Both the position numbers and the translations under genes were made by a program. Under the pieces are notes generated by a model. The model was not told the DNA's origin. It did no database searches and saw only the letters and a program-made list of their open reading frames with translations. A DNA stretch of 64,000 nucleotides from Sulfotelmatobacter sp963788225 (GTDB taxonomy: Bacteria; Acidobacteriota; Terriglobia; Terriglobales; Acidobacteriaceae), in assembly GCA_963788225.1 (NCBI GenBank), contig CAWBGI010000003.1, positions 372,001 through 436,000 on the forward strand. Reading direction: 5' to 3'. Shown in pieces: positions 27,100 through 35,892 of this stretch (position 1 is its first letter; the number at the start of each line of letters is the position of its first letter).

Positions 27100-27186
27100 C
27101 TTTCGCCCCTCCGGGGCTTGTTTCAAATCTTGCTTCTCACCCACGGCTTGCGCCGTGGGCTGCACTCTTTCGCCGCTTCGCGGCTG
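27100..27186 (+). repeat. Three-hairpin intergenic repeat, copy 3
   Basis: CGCCCCTCCGGGGC, then CCCACGGCTTGCGCCGTGGG, then CCGCTTCGCGG. It matches the copies at 2818 and 5811 and lies between actB and actA on the strand opposite to the genes. Confidence 0.75.
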
Positions 27187-27198
27187 CTCAGCTTCGCC

Positions 27199-27339
27199 TT
27201 TGGGTGGCGCAACGCTTCAAGCGCTGCGAATCAGCAACCCTTCCCTTCGGCGGCTTCAGGCTCCGAGGTACCTCAGGGGGCTAAAGCCCCTCACCAACCT
27301 GAGCTTAATCGCAGGCCTGTAAGGCCTGCGCCACCCAAA
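27199..27339. repeat. 141-bp REPIN/MITE-like element with 13-bp perfect inverted ends
   Basis: TTTGGGTGGCGCA (27199-27211) and TGCGCCACCCAAA (27327-27339) are perfect inverted ends. Inside lie a stem near AACGCTTCAAGCGCT, AGGGGGCTAAAGCCCC, and GCAGGCCTGTAAGGCCTGC next to the right end. So each end has a head GGGTGGCGCA followed by a palindrome, the layout of two REPs in inverted order (a REPIN). The head GGGTGGC is shared with the RAYT-linked REPs. Confidence 0.65.
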
Positions 27340-27353
27340 AGCCATTACTTCCA

Positions 27354-28052
27354 TTATCGGTGACACGTGCTGCAACTGGTAATGTCGTTCACGCTGCGCA
27401 CGTTGTACTTCTTCAACAGCGCTGCGCCTAAATCGATCTGATCGGTATAACTCTGTCCATCCACCACCACGGGATTCGTGTTCGTGGGCTGCTGATAGCG
27501 CATATTGAACACCTGGTCGCGCGGGCGCAGATTCTGTTCCGGCGCGCGATGGCAGCTCAAACACCACTCCATCTGCAACGACTCCTGCTGATACATCAGC
27601 GGCATCTGGTCGACCGGGCCGTGGCAGGTGTTGCAACCCACTCCCTTATTGATATGAATGCTGTGATTGAAAAAAACGAAGTCGGGCAGCTGATTCACGC
27701 GCGTCCACTGCAGCGATTGGCCGGTGCGGTAGCTGGCGCGAACCGGCTCCAGCAACGCAGCGTTGGTCCAGATCTGCGAGTGGCAGTTCATACAAGTCTT
27801 GGTGGGAGGGATGCCGGCGAAGCTCGAAGTCTCAACCGACGTATGGCAGTAGCGGCAATCGATGCCGAGTCCGGCGACGTGATGCTGGTGGCTGAAGGGT
27901 ACGGGCTGCGGCTTTCGCACTCCCGCATAGGTAATGTAAGGCGAACGCTGCACCTCCATCGCCACCCAGCCCAGGGCGGCAACCACGAAGACCGCGCCAA
28001 AAATCGTGGCCCGGGACAGGGTGTTGGTGCTGCGATGAAAAATTTGCGGCAT
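27354..28052 (-). CDS. actA: Alternative complex III subunit ActA (penta-heme cytochrome c)
   Basis: 232 residues with one N-terminal membrane helix (ATIFGAVFVVAALGWVAMEV, given in part) and five heme c motifs: CRYCH, CMNCH, CNTCH, CLSCH and CSTCH, the last at the very C-terminus. This is the five-heme pattern of ActA, which carries electrons on the periplasmic side of alternative complex III. It is the first gene of the cluster, so the operon promoter should lie in 28053-28271. The gap of about 290 bases to actB is filled by repeats, so actA-actB co-transcription is assumed, not shown. Confidence 0.95.
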   Translation of the reverse strand: MPQIFHRSTNTLSRATIFGAVFVVAALGWVAMEVQRSPYITYAGVRKPQPVPFSHQHHVAGLGIDCRYCHTSVETSSFAGIPPTKTCMNCHSQIWTNAALLEPVRASYRTGQSLQWTRVNQLPDFVFFNHSIHINKGVGCNTCHGPVDQMPLMYQQESLQMEWCLSCHRAPEQNLRPRDQVFNMRYQQPTNTNPVVVDGQSYTDQIDLGAALLKKYNVRSVNDITSCSTCHR

Positions 28053-28271
28053 GCTTGCTTACGAGCTTAGGAGCGCCGATTAGACGCAATGAATCCAAGC
28101 TTTGTTGCCGGTTCTTGTTGGGAGCACAGAAAAATGACCCACAGATTTCTCTGCGCCGCTTGCAAAACAGCAGATTATAAATATTTTGCGCGCAGTTGTC
28201 GCGCACTTTCCCGCTGCAGCGAGAAAAATTTCCCAAGATGAATCTGGCTGGACGAGTGTCTGAAGTCGTCG
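28053..28271. other. Non-coding stretch upstream of the respiratory cluster
   Basis: No gene is seen. On the minus strand it should carry the promoter of actA-F and cox genes. An AT-rich part (28170-28190, AAATATTTTGCG region) is present but no convincing -35/-10 pair could be fixed by eye. Confidence 0.3.
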
Positions 28272-29717
28272 CTAGCGCAGGTTCATCACCAACAGCTTGG
28301 GCTCGGTCATTTCCTCGATCGCGTAGCGCAAGCCTTCGCGGCCGAGGCCGGAGTCTTTTACTCCGCCGTAGGGCATGTGGTCGATGCGGAACGAAGGAAT
28401 GTCGCCCGCGATCAGCGCACCAACCTCCAGTTCGTCAAAGGCCTGGAAAAGCAAATTGACGTCACGCGTGAACAAGCCGGCCTGCAAGCCATAGTTGGAG
28501 TTGTTGATTCGGCGCAGCGCTTCGTCAAAATTCTGGTAAGGCTCGACGGTTACGACCGGGCCGAAAATTTCCTGGCAATTTACTTTCATGTCCGGCTTGG
28601 TGCCGGTCAGCACTACCGGATCAACCACGGAACCGCGCCGGCCGCCGCCGCACAGCAGCCGGGCGCCGGAGCGAACCGCTTCCTCTACCCAATTGGTGAC
28701 GCGGACCGCATCGCTCTCGCGGATCAGCGGGCCAAGGTCGGTCGATTCCTGCATGGGATCGCCGGTTTTCAGCTTCTTGACGCCTTCCACAAAAATGTCG
28801 GTGAATTTGCCGTAGACCGACTGCTCGACCAGAATGCGCTGTACCGAAATGCAAGTCTGGCCTGCGTAACCGAAGCCGCCGGCGACGCAGCGATCGGCGG
28901 CATAGTTGAGATCGGCGTCACTGTGTACGATCGCGCCGGCATTGCCGCCCAGTTCGAGCACCACTTTTTTCTTACCGGCGCGGCGTTTGATGTCCCAACC
29001 CACCGGCACGCTGCCGGTAAAGCTGATCAGCTTAATGCGGTCGTCGGTGACGAGCAGGCTCGCGTCATCGTTCGAAAGCGGCAGCACGTTGAGTCCGCCA
29101 TCAGGCCAGCCCGCTTGCTGCACGCACTCAGCGAGCAGAAGGGAACAAAGTGGAGTTTGCGGCGCAGGCTTCAACACAATCGAGCAGCCCGCCGCAATCG
29201 CAGGCGCCACTTTGTGCGCCACCAGATTCAGCGGAAAATTGAAGGGCGTAATGCCCGCAAGAGGACCGAGCGGAAAGCGCTTCACAATGCCCCAGCGGCC
29301 CGCCGTAGATTGCTGCCAATCGAGGGGCAGATACTCGCCATAAATGCGCGTGGCCTCTTCCGCGGCAACGGTGAAAGCAAACGTCGCGCGGTCCACTTCG
29401 ATGCGTGCCAACTTAATGGGCTTGCCCGCTTCCTGTGCCAGGGTGCGGGAAAATTCTTCACGGCGCTCGGCAATGGATTGCGCCACGCGCCGCAATACGC
29501 GTTGCCGCTCGAAAGCAGGCAGGCGGCGGGTAGTTCCGAACGCCTTCACCGCGGCGGCAATCGCAGCATCGGCATGCTCGCGCCGCGCCTGCACAGCTCG
29601 CCCCACCACGCTGCCATCGAACGGCGCGCGAACTTCGACGATATCGCCGTCTTCCAGCCATCGTCCATCGACAAAAAACCCGTGGGTTGCGACTGGGGCG
29701 ATCGTCATCTCTGCCAT
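28272..29717 (-). CDS. NAD(P)-dependent aldehyde dehydrogenase
   Basis: 481 residues of the ALDH superfamily. Cofactor and active-site motifs are TPFNFPLNLVAHKVAPAIAAG, ISFTGSVPVGWDI, the catalytic Glu in LELGGNAG and the catalytic Cys in GYAGQTCISVQRI. The C-terminal GGVKDSGLGREGLRYAIEEMTE is typical, given in part. It oxidises an aldehyde to the acid; relatives act on lactaldehyde, glyceraldehyde 3-phosphate or phosphonoacetaldehyde, and the choice cannot be made here. It is divergent from the amidase gene, so the 29718-29833 gap probably holds both promoters. Confidence 0.9.
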   Translation of the reverse strand: MAEMTIAPVATHGFFVDGRWLEDGDIVEVRAPFDGSVVGRAVQARREHADAAIAAAVKAFGTTRRLPAFERQRVLRRVAQSIAERREEFSRTLAQEAGKPIKLARIEVDRATFAFTVAAEEATRIYGEYLPLDWQQSTAGRWGIVKRFPLGPLAGITPFNFPLNLVAHKVAPAIAAGCSIVLKPAPQTPLCSLLLAECVQQAGWPDGGLNVLPLSNDDASLLVTDDRIKLISFTGSVPVGWDIKRRAGKKKVVLELGGNAGAIVHSDADLNYAADRCVAGGFGYAGQTCISVQRILVEQSVYGKFTDIFVEGVKKLKTGDPMQESTDLGPLIRESDAVRVTNWVEEAVRSGARLLCGGGRRGSVVDPVVLTGTKPDMKVNCQEIFGPVVTVEPYQNFDEALRRINNSNYGLQAGLFTRDVNLLFQAFDELEVGALIAGDIPSFRIDHMPYGGVKDSGLGREGLRYAIEEMTEPKLLVMNLR

Positions 29718-29833
29718 GGTTTGCCTCCCGGATGCAGACAGCGTTTTTGATTATATGCCAGCGTTGTGGGTTGCTTTTTTCCAGGGGACAGAAATCTTGC
29801 GGCTGTCCACTACAATGAAAGCCGCTCTCGCCG

Positions 29834-31219
29834 ATGCCCACCTTGGAAACTATCGTTGAGATTGCCTCGCGTCTGCGGCGGAAGGAAATCTCTCCCGTCG
29901 AGGTGACGCGCGCCTGTCTGAATCGCATCGAGAAGCTCAACCCTGCGCTGAATGCCTTCATTACGGTGACCGGCGAATCTGCGCTGGCCGAGGCGCGAGC
30001 GGCGGAGGTCGAAATCTCGCGCGGGGAGTGGCGAGGGCCTCTGCACGGGATTCCCATTGCGCTGAAGGACTTGATTGATACAGCAGGTACGCCTACAACC
30101 GCTGCCAGCGCGCTTTTCGAGGATAGTATTCCTGCCGAAGATGCGGAAGTGGTGAAGCGGTTGCGTCATGCTGGTGCGGTAATTCTTGGAAAGAACAATC
30201 TGCATGAGTTTGCGTACGGTGGAAGTTCGCTGGTCAGCTATTTCGGCGACGTTCACAATCCGCGGAACACGGCGCATATCGCTGGCGGATCCTCTGGAGG
30301 CTCCGCTGCTGCGGTTGCCGCTGGGCTTTGCTACGCGGCGATTGGAACCGATACCGCTGGATCGATCCGCGAACCGGCCGCGCTTTGCGGATGTGTGGGG
30401 ATCAAGCCGACTTATGGCCGCGTATCGGCGCGCGGGGTGATTCCTCTTTCCTGGTCGCTGGATCACGTCGGCCCGTTGGCCGCGAGTGTTGGGGATGCGG
30501 CTGTCGTGCTTCAGGCCATCGCCGGCTACGATCCACTCGATGTGTGCAGCGCAGATGTTCCAGTGTCTGATTACGTTTCTGACTTACGCGACGCGACGAA
30601 GACCTTGCGCGTTGGAGTTCCGCGGGCGCATTTTTTTGATGATCTTGATGGTGAAGTTCGCGCGGCGGTGGAGCAGGCTCTGGTCGTGATCGGGACACTG
30701 GTGGCGGATGTTCGGGACTTGCAGATCCAGGTGTCTTCAGATCGCACTGTGCAAGCCGCCGAGTCTTTTGCCTATCACGCCGGCCATGTCGCGCGAACGC
30801 CGGAGCTTTATCAGCCGGAGACTTTGCGGCGCATTCGCTCCGGCGAGAAAATTTCAGCGGCTGACTATATTCAGCGGCGGCGCGAACTCGATCTGGAACG
30901 CCGCCGCGCTCGCCATATTTTTGCCGACGTGGATTTGCTGGTTACGCCTACGATACCCATCCCGGCCCCGGCCATTGCCAATCTGAAAAAAGATCCGGAT
31001 GCGCTACGTCCCGCCGAACTGGCGTTGCTGCGCAACACGCGGCCGTTTAACGTTTGGGGGCTGCCCGCGGTCTCAGTGCCCTGTGGCGTCACGAAAAGCG
31101 GCCTGCCCATTGGTCTGCAGATCGCAGGCCCGCACTGGCGGGAGGATCTGGTGCTGAGGCTGGCTCATGCTTATGAGCAGGCGGCGGGGCGGGGCGCCGG
31201 TTCCCTAGTCCTACTTTGA
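29834..31219 (+). CDS. Amidase-signature family amidase (GatA-like)
   Basis: 461 residues. The Ser-Ser-Lys site is present: Lys in PIALKDLID, and the serines in IAGGSSGGSAAAVAAG with GTDTAGSIREPAALCG. This enzyme class hydrolyses amides, and GatA is its tRNA-amidotransferase branch. There are no gatB or gatC genes next to it, so a stand-alone amidase is as likely as GatA. No signal peptide is seen, so it should be cytoplasmic. Confidence 0.9.
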   Translation: MPTLETIVEIASRLRRKEISPVEVTRACLNRIEKLNPALNAFITVTGESALAEARAAEVEISRGEWRGPLHGIPIALKDLIDTAGTPTTAASALFEDSIPAEDAEVVKRLRHAGAVILGKNNLHEFAYGGSSLVSYFGDVHNPRNTAHIAGGSSGGSAAAVAAGLCYAAIGTDTAGSIREPAALCGCVGIKPTYGRVSARGVIPLSWSLDHVGPLAASVGDAAVVLQAIAGYDPLDVCSADVPVSDYVSDLRDATKTLRVGVPRAHFFDDLDGEVRAAVEQALVVIGTLVADVRDLQIQVSSDRTVQAAESFAYHAGHVARTPELYQPETLRRIRSGEKISAADYIQRRRELDLERRRARHIFADVDLLVTPTIPIPAPAIANLKKDPDALRPAELALLRNTRPFNVWGLPAVSVPCGVTKSGLPIGLQIAGPHWREDLVLRLAHAYEQAAGRGAGSLVLL

Positions 31220-31282
31220 ACATACTTCCGGGGCCGTGCATTAGCGAAACTATCTCTCGACGTTGCGGGCGGTCACCGCCGC

Positions 31283-31720
31283 CTACGCGGCGTTCGCCTG
31301 CTTCTCCGCCAGGTCGCCGATTATAGGGAGCTTGAACATTTGGCCCTGGTTCGCCTTCAGCAGCAAAATGATCCAGAGAATGAAAGCTCCCAATGCGACG
31401 AGCAAGTGCAGAGGTCCAGTAATAAAGATCAAGAGTGGCACGACGGTCAAAATCGACAGTAAAATCTGAATGGCAAACACCGCCACAAACAGGAAAATAC
31501 TTTGAAAAGAGTGGAAGCGGACGAACCGGCTCCGGTTGTAAGGCGCGGTTACCAGAAATATGATCGCCGGAATGAACGTCACATAGGCCAGCATCCCAGC
31601 TACGTTGTCAGTCATTCCAGTTGCAGCGGCGGCGGGCGCAACTGCGGCCCGTCCGCTGCATGCCGGGCACATATTCGCACCGTCGGCAATCTGCACACCA
31701 CAGTTGCTGCAAAACGGCAT
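31283..31720 (-). CDS. Zinc-ribbon protein with DUF4870/Tic20-like membrane domain
   Basis: 145 residues. An N-terminal zinc ribbon (CSNCGVQ, CPACSG) is followed by three to four membrane helices of DUF4870 type (GMLAYVTFIPAIIFLV, RSRFVRFHSFQSIFLF and the last helices). The motif FVRFHSFQ is characteristic of this small family, whose role is unknown. The ribbon is almost the same as in the proteins at 14053 and 50678. Confidence 0.8.
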   Translation of the reverse strand: MPFCSNCGVQIADGANMCPACSGRAAVAPAAAATGMTDNVAGMLAYVTFIPAIIFLVTAPYNRSRFVRFHSFQSIFLFVAVFAIQILLSILTVVPLLIFITGPLHLLVALGAFILWIILLLKANQGQMFKLPIIGDLAEKQANAA

Positions 31721-31973
31721 CGGAGTCTCCTCCTCTTTCCCTAGAAAACCCAGGATCAGTTAGGCTACATCGATTCCGTCCCGAGAGACGTTGCGGCAAA
31801 GTATCAGAAAAGCGCCCAAAGGGCAAACAGTTTAGGGATCGGCGCAGGAATATGCAGCAGCTATGGAAATGCCTCGTGGGGCCGTCAGTGGTGCGCGCTG
31901 CTAGGAATTCTTCGACTCCGCAACCGCTTTCGCCGCGCGAAAGCAGTTCCTCCGCTCATGATGACAGCTTGCC

Positions 31974-34900
31974 TCAATCCACCGTTCTCACATCATCGGG
32001 CAGCATGAGCACGAACATGCATTTTCCTGTCGCTGTAGAGCACGAAAGGATTCCGCGGCGGAGGATTTTAACCGGGGTATCGTCGGGGAAGGTCAGGCGG
32101 TACTCGGCGGTGCGTAAGGCTTCGGTAAAGATTTTCAGTTTTTCGTCGCCGCTGGCAAACTTCACCGCCTCTACCGTCGCCGCAGAGCTTCCTGCACGGC
32201 CAGCACCACGGCTCAGCAGCACGAAGAATTCGGCGCTGCCGGTTTCTTTTGCGACCTTGCCCAGATCGATGGTGCGCATGTGCTGCAGTTCTTCCTTGTA
32301 CTTTGCCACCGTGGCATCTACCTTGGCGTTGCCCCCGGCCAGCGAGGCAAGTCGGTCGCGGGTTTCCGGGATGGGACGCAGCCCGCTCATACAGAGTGCG
32401 TAGGTGCGCAGAGCCAGATCCTTCTTTCCCTGCTTCTCGTAGATCTGTCCAAGATGGTCGCCGACTTCGCCGTGATGGCCAAGTTGCCAGGCCGACGAAA
32501 CATATTTTTCGGCCTTGTCCAGATTGCCTTCGCTGAAATAGACCCAGCCCAGCGTGTCCCAGTAGGCGATCAGCGACGGAACCAGACCCAACTCCTGCGG
32601 CGTTAGCCGGTCCAGCGACATATTGCGTAACGCCGCCGTGGTGGCTGTGATTGCCGACTCGGCGTATTGCTGTGCGCGCTCCAGATGAGTCTTTTTCAGC
32701 GAAAGCTGGTAGGCGATGTTGTTCCAGACCAGCGGCGTGGCTGAGAGTTCAACCGCATGATCGAACGTGGCCAGGGCTTTTTCGTCCTGGCCGAGATTGA
32801 GATAAGCATCGCCCAGACTCACTTGCAACTCAGCATTGTCGGGCGTGAGAGACCCGGCCTTCTCCAATTCAGGCGCGGCCAAATCGTACTTGTGCCACTC
32901 GGAATACATCATGCCCAAGCCGGCGTGGGCGAACTTGTCAAGCGGATTGATCTCAATCTGTCTGTTGAAAGCGGTGACGGCATCGTCGTACTTGCGCTCC
33001 TGCCAGTAAGCCCGGCCGAGAGCGTTGTAGGCGTACTCGTCGTAAGGATTGATTTCAATCTGCTTCTTGAGTGCGGCAATGGCTTCGTCGTTCTGGCGCA
33101 TCCCCATGTAGGCTCCGGCCAGATAATTCCACACGTACTTGTTCTTGGGGTCGATTTCGGTAGCGCGTTTGAGAAGCTGAATCGCCATCGGCAAATTGTT
33201 GCTGGCGAGCGCTGCACGGCCGCTTTCCACCAAGTCATCCGCTTTCATGTCGGCGGGCGGGGTCGGCGTGCCAGCAACTGTATTCTCGACGGAGAGAACC
33301 TGTCCGAGATCAGAGCTGACGGCGTGGCGAAAAGCCTGGTAATCGGAGCCGCGTGGCGCGGGCAACTCCGTCTGACGCATGGTCAGCGTTCGGGCGGCGG
33401 TAAAGGTTGTACCCTCGAGCTTGTACGTGGCCTGGTACTCGGCATAATCGCGTTTCACCGTCAACGGCAACGGGGCATGCGCGATGTAGTTGGCCGGCAG
33501 GCTGAGCTTGATCTTGTAGGTGTACTCGGCCTTGGGCCCCAGCTTTAGCGCTTCGGGATCGGTGTCGCTGTTGTCATCGTCATCCCCATTGCCGATATCG
33601 GGCAGGTTGAACTGGCACAGCGGCAAAGTGAGGTCCGACTTTTTCTTCGACCAGTCGAGAAAGTTCGGTCTCGAGACGTCGTAAGACATGGTGAACGGCT
33701 CGCGGGTCGCAGCCGGATCGCTGATCTTCAAATTCGTAATGTCGCCACCCATTCCCGCGTTCACATTCTCGACCACGCGTTGCCATTGCGCTTCCGGAAC
33801 GCGGCGGAAGATGGACCGCAGCATCAGTTCCTCATCGCCGCGGAAGGTGTAGTGCACGTGGGCCTCGAGTTTCCCGATCATATTGATTCTTCCATCGACT
33901 TCGGAAATTTCGCTGTCGGGCATGGGGGTGTCGGCGGGAGTTTCCTCAAGATGCGGCTTGCCATTTGCAGGAATTACCAGCGCCAGCTTGTCGCGCAAGG
34001 TGAACGCAAGCAGCCGGAAGGGAGCGACCTCGCTGGTCGTATCCATCCAGACTTCTTCGTTGGGCGCCTTCATCGGCAGCAGCGTGATGACGTGATCGAA
34101 CTGCGAGGGCGAAGGCACATCGGGATCGAGCTTGCGGCTGGAGTTGATCAGCACCGAAGACGCATGCAGACCTTCGGCTTCAAGCAGGGAAGCGAGCAGC
34201 GTGTGCTTGTCCTTGCAGTCGCCGTACTGATTGTGAAGAACATCGCCGGAAGCGTGCGGCTGATAGCGCCCCAAACCTAATGACAGGCTGACGTAGCGGA
34301 AATTCTTCGCGACGTAGTCGTAGAGAGCCTGCACCTTATCCAGATCGTTGTCGAGGCCCTTGGTGAGTTCGGCGGCTTTGGCGCGGACTTCCGGCGAGGG
34401 CGCGCGCCGGTCTTTCTCCAGGCCGGCATACCAGAGGCCGATCTGCTCCCAACTGACGAAGGTGGTGAGCTGAACGTCGGGCCGTTCCTCATCGGCTCTC
34501 TTCTTCTTTTTCTTTTTGTCTTTCTGTTTATCCTTAGTATCGTCTTCGCGCTCCAGATGAGAACTGGTCCAGCGATAGATGCGACGGCCGTTCGCTTCGG
34601 TGATCTTCGGATCCAGCTCCGGCTTGTTCTTCACCTTGAGCTGGCGTTTGGCGGGAACGTCGATTTCCAGTTCCTCATCGAGCACGATGTCGTTCTTGTC
34701 GAAGTCGTAGTCCGTCCAGAACTGCCCGGCGGCCAGCGGCGTGTGCACCACCGTGACCATGTCATATTCGAGCACTTCGCCGGGACGCAGGCCGGGCACG
34801 GTGATGTGCTTCTGGCGGTAGTCGGTATAAACCGGCGCTTCCTGCTCCACTGGGGCGCTCATGTCCTGCACGGCATCGTCGCCCGCCTTCACCACAGTTC

Positions 34901-35255
34901 CGTCTGCCTTGATCACGCGGACATAGGCAATCTCCACGCGTTCGTTGGCGGAGTTGTACCCAACTGGAATCTGCCCCCAACGCTGCACTCCGGCCTCGCT
35001 CTGCACGCGGATCCGGGCGACCGTCTCTCTGCGGCCCGTGCCGTCGTTTTCAAAGCGGTAGCTGGAGCGGTACCGCTCCACCACAAAGGCTTCCTGGGCA
35101 TAGTCGTGCTTCGGATTGTCCGTCGTGGAAGTGGCGGAGTCGGCGGGTTTCGCGGGAGCGGCTGTTGAAGGGGATTTTTCGCCCGATTGTGCTGCGGCAG
35201 TGAAGGGTACGGCCAGGGTGCAGGCCACCAGGAGCGACAACAGAAGACTACGCAT
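31974..35255 (-). CDS. Secreted DUF3857/transglutaminase-like protein with C-terminal TPR repeats
   Basis: 1093 residues with a signal peptide (LLLSLLVACTLAVPFTAAAQ). The DUF3857 domain covers about residues 50-250 and includes a short KDKQKDKKKKKKRADEE stretch. A transglutaminase-like core follows, with the Cys in NQYGDCKDKHTLLASLLEAEG (given in part), the His in FDHVITLLP and the Asp in WMDTTSEVAPF. About residues 640-1000 are TPR repeats (KYVWNYLAGAYMGMRQNDEA and similar). Such proteins are common in Acidobacteria and Bacteroidetes and probably act outside the inner membrane on unknown substrates. Confidence 0.88.
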   Translation of the reverse strand: MRSLLLSLLVACTLAVPFTAAAQSGEKSPSTAAPAKPADSATSTTDNPKHDYAQEAFVVERYRSSYRFENDGTGRRETVARIRVQSEAGVQRWGQIPVGYNSANERVEIAYVRVIKADGTVVKAGDDAVQDMSAPVEQEAPVYTDYRQKHITVPGLRPGEVLEYDMVTVVHTPLAAGQFWTDYDFDKNDIVLDEELEIDVPAKRQLKVKNKPELDPKITEANGRRIYRWTSSHLEREDDTKDKQKDKKKKKKRADEERPDVQLTTFVSWEQIGLWYAGLEKDRRAPSPEVRAKAAELTKGLDNDLDKVQALYDYVAKNFRYVSLSLGLGRYQPHASGDVLHNQYGDCKDKHTLLASLLEAEGLHASSVLINSSRKLDPDVPSPSQFDHVITLLPMKAPNEEVWMDTTSEVAPFRLLAFTLRDKLALVIPANGKPHLEETPADTPMPDSEISEVDGRINMIGKLEAHVHYTFRGDEELMLRSIFRRVPEAQWQRVVENVNAGMGGDITNLKISDPAATREPFTMSYDVSRPNFLDWSKKKSDLTLPLCQFNLPDIGNGDDDDNSDTDPEALKLGPKAEYTYKIKLSLPANYIAHAPLPLTVKRDYAEYQATYKLEGTTFTAARTLTMRQTELPAPRGSDYQAFRHAVSSDLGQVLSVENTVAGTPTPPADMKADDLVESGRAALASNNLPMAIQLLKRATEIDPKNKYVWNYLAGAYMGMRQNDEAIAALKKQIEINPYDEYAYNALGRAYWQERKYDDAVTAFNRQIEINPLDKFAHAGLGMMYSEWHKYDLAAPELEKAGSLTPDNAELQVSLGDAYLNLGQDEKALATFDHAVELSATPLVWNNIAYQLSLKKTHLERAQQYAESAITATTAALRNMSLDRLTPQELGLVPSLIAYWDTLGWVYFSEGNLDKAEKYVSSAWQLGHHGEVGDHLGQIYEKQGKKDLALRTYALCMSGLRPIPETRDRLASLAGGNAKVDATVAKYKEELQHMRTIDLGKVAKETGSAEFFVLLSRGAGRAGSSAATVEAVKFASGDEKLKIFTEALRTAEYRLTFPDDTPVKILRRGILSCSTATGKCMFVLMLPDDVRTVD

Positions 35256-35335
35256 AGGGTAATAGTAAGGCCTATGGCGCTTTTACCCCAAGGCCGGAGG
35301 CTGCGCAAGGGGCTAAGGTGCCATCCCGCGTTCCT

Positions 35336-35351
35336 TGTGATTGACGTCACA
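35336..35351. promoter_or_regulatory. Perfect CRP/FNR-type operator TGTGA-N6-TCACA
   Basis: TGTGATTGACGTCACA matches the CRP consensus core exactly on both half-sites. It lies between the divergent DUF3857 gene (start 35255) and the small membrane protein gene (35482). A weak -10 (TAAAAT, 35382-35387) follows on the plus strand. No CRP-family regulator gene is in the window. Confidence 0.55.
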
Positions 35352-35403
35352 TTTGCTTGTTCGTCCGTCACAAAACCGTAGTAAAATCCTCTCTCAGATA
35401 GTC

Positions 35404-35427
35404 TTGCCCGGCCAGGTCGCCGGGCAG
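35404..35427 (+). repeat. 8-bp stem hairpin in the 5' leader of the small membrane protein gene
   Basis: TGCCCGGC and GCCGGGCA pair around a 6-nt loop, about 55 bases before the start codon. It could affect mRNA stability; there is no T-run. Confidence 0.4.
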
Positions 35428-35481
35428 GCGTGACGCATAACGTACCTGCGCCACGATCTTTCCGTTCGGAGGATTCCTGGC

Positions 35482-35658
35482 ATGGAAGATCGGGCCCCTG
35501 ACGTCTCTTCTTCGGTTTCGCAGCAGTCCATGAGCCAGTCGTCAATGATCAGGCAGCGGGAAGGCCGCGGCGCCTGGGTTCTCACCGCTTACGGTATTTC
35601 CGGACTGGCCCTTTTCGCGGTCCTCGCCTACTTCTTCTCGGACTTCATCGCTCGCTAG
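35482..35658 (+). CDS. Small single-helix membrane protein (58 residues)
   Basis: Frame ATG 35482 to TAG 35656-35658. Upstream is CGGAGGATTCCTGGC, a strong ribosome site with GGAGG about eight bases from the ATG. The protein has a polar N-terminus rich in Ser and Gln, then IRQREGRGAWVLTAYG, then one membrane helix (GLALFAVLAYFFSDFI) close to the C-terminus. The strong ribosome site, the hydrophobic helix and the good GC third positions argue for a real gene. Its function is unknown. It precedes purM by about 235 bases that show no other gene. Confidence 0.7.
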   Translation: MEDRAPDVSSSVSQQSMSQSSMIRQREGRGAWVLTAYGISGLALFAVLAYFFSDFIAR

Positions 35659-35892
35659 CGTCCGATTGTGACGAGCGGGCGTGCGCGTCCGCGGAGGGCG
35701 TTGGAGTGTATTTGAAGTTCTCGGCGGTTTGCCTTCGTGTGACTTTGTGTCCTTCGTGGTTGATGAATGTAGGACACTACCCCGCTAGTTCAGCCCTCCA
35801 TTGAACGTGTTACAATGAGCGGCCTTAGCGCTGCTGCTTCGCAAGCAACCTGAGCGTTACCCCGCACTGAAAGAGAAAGAAAAGAAACACCT

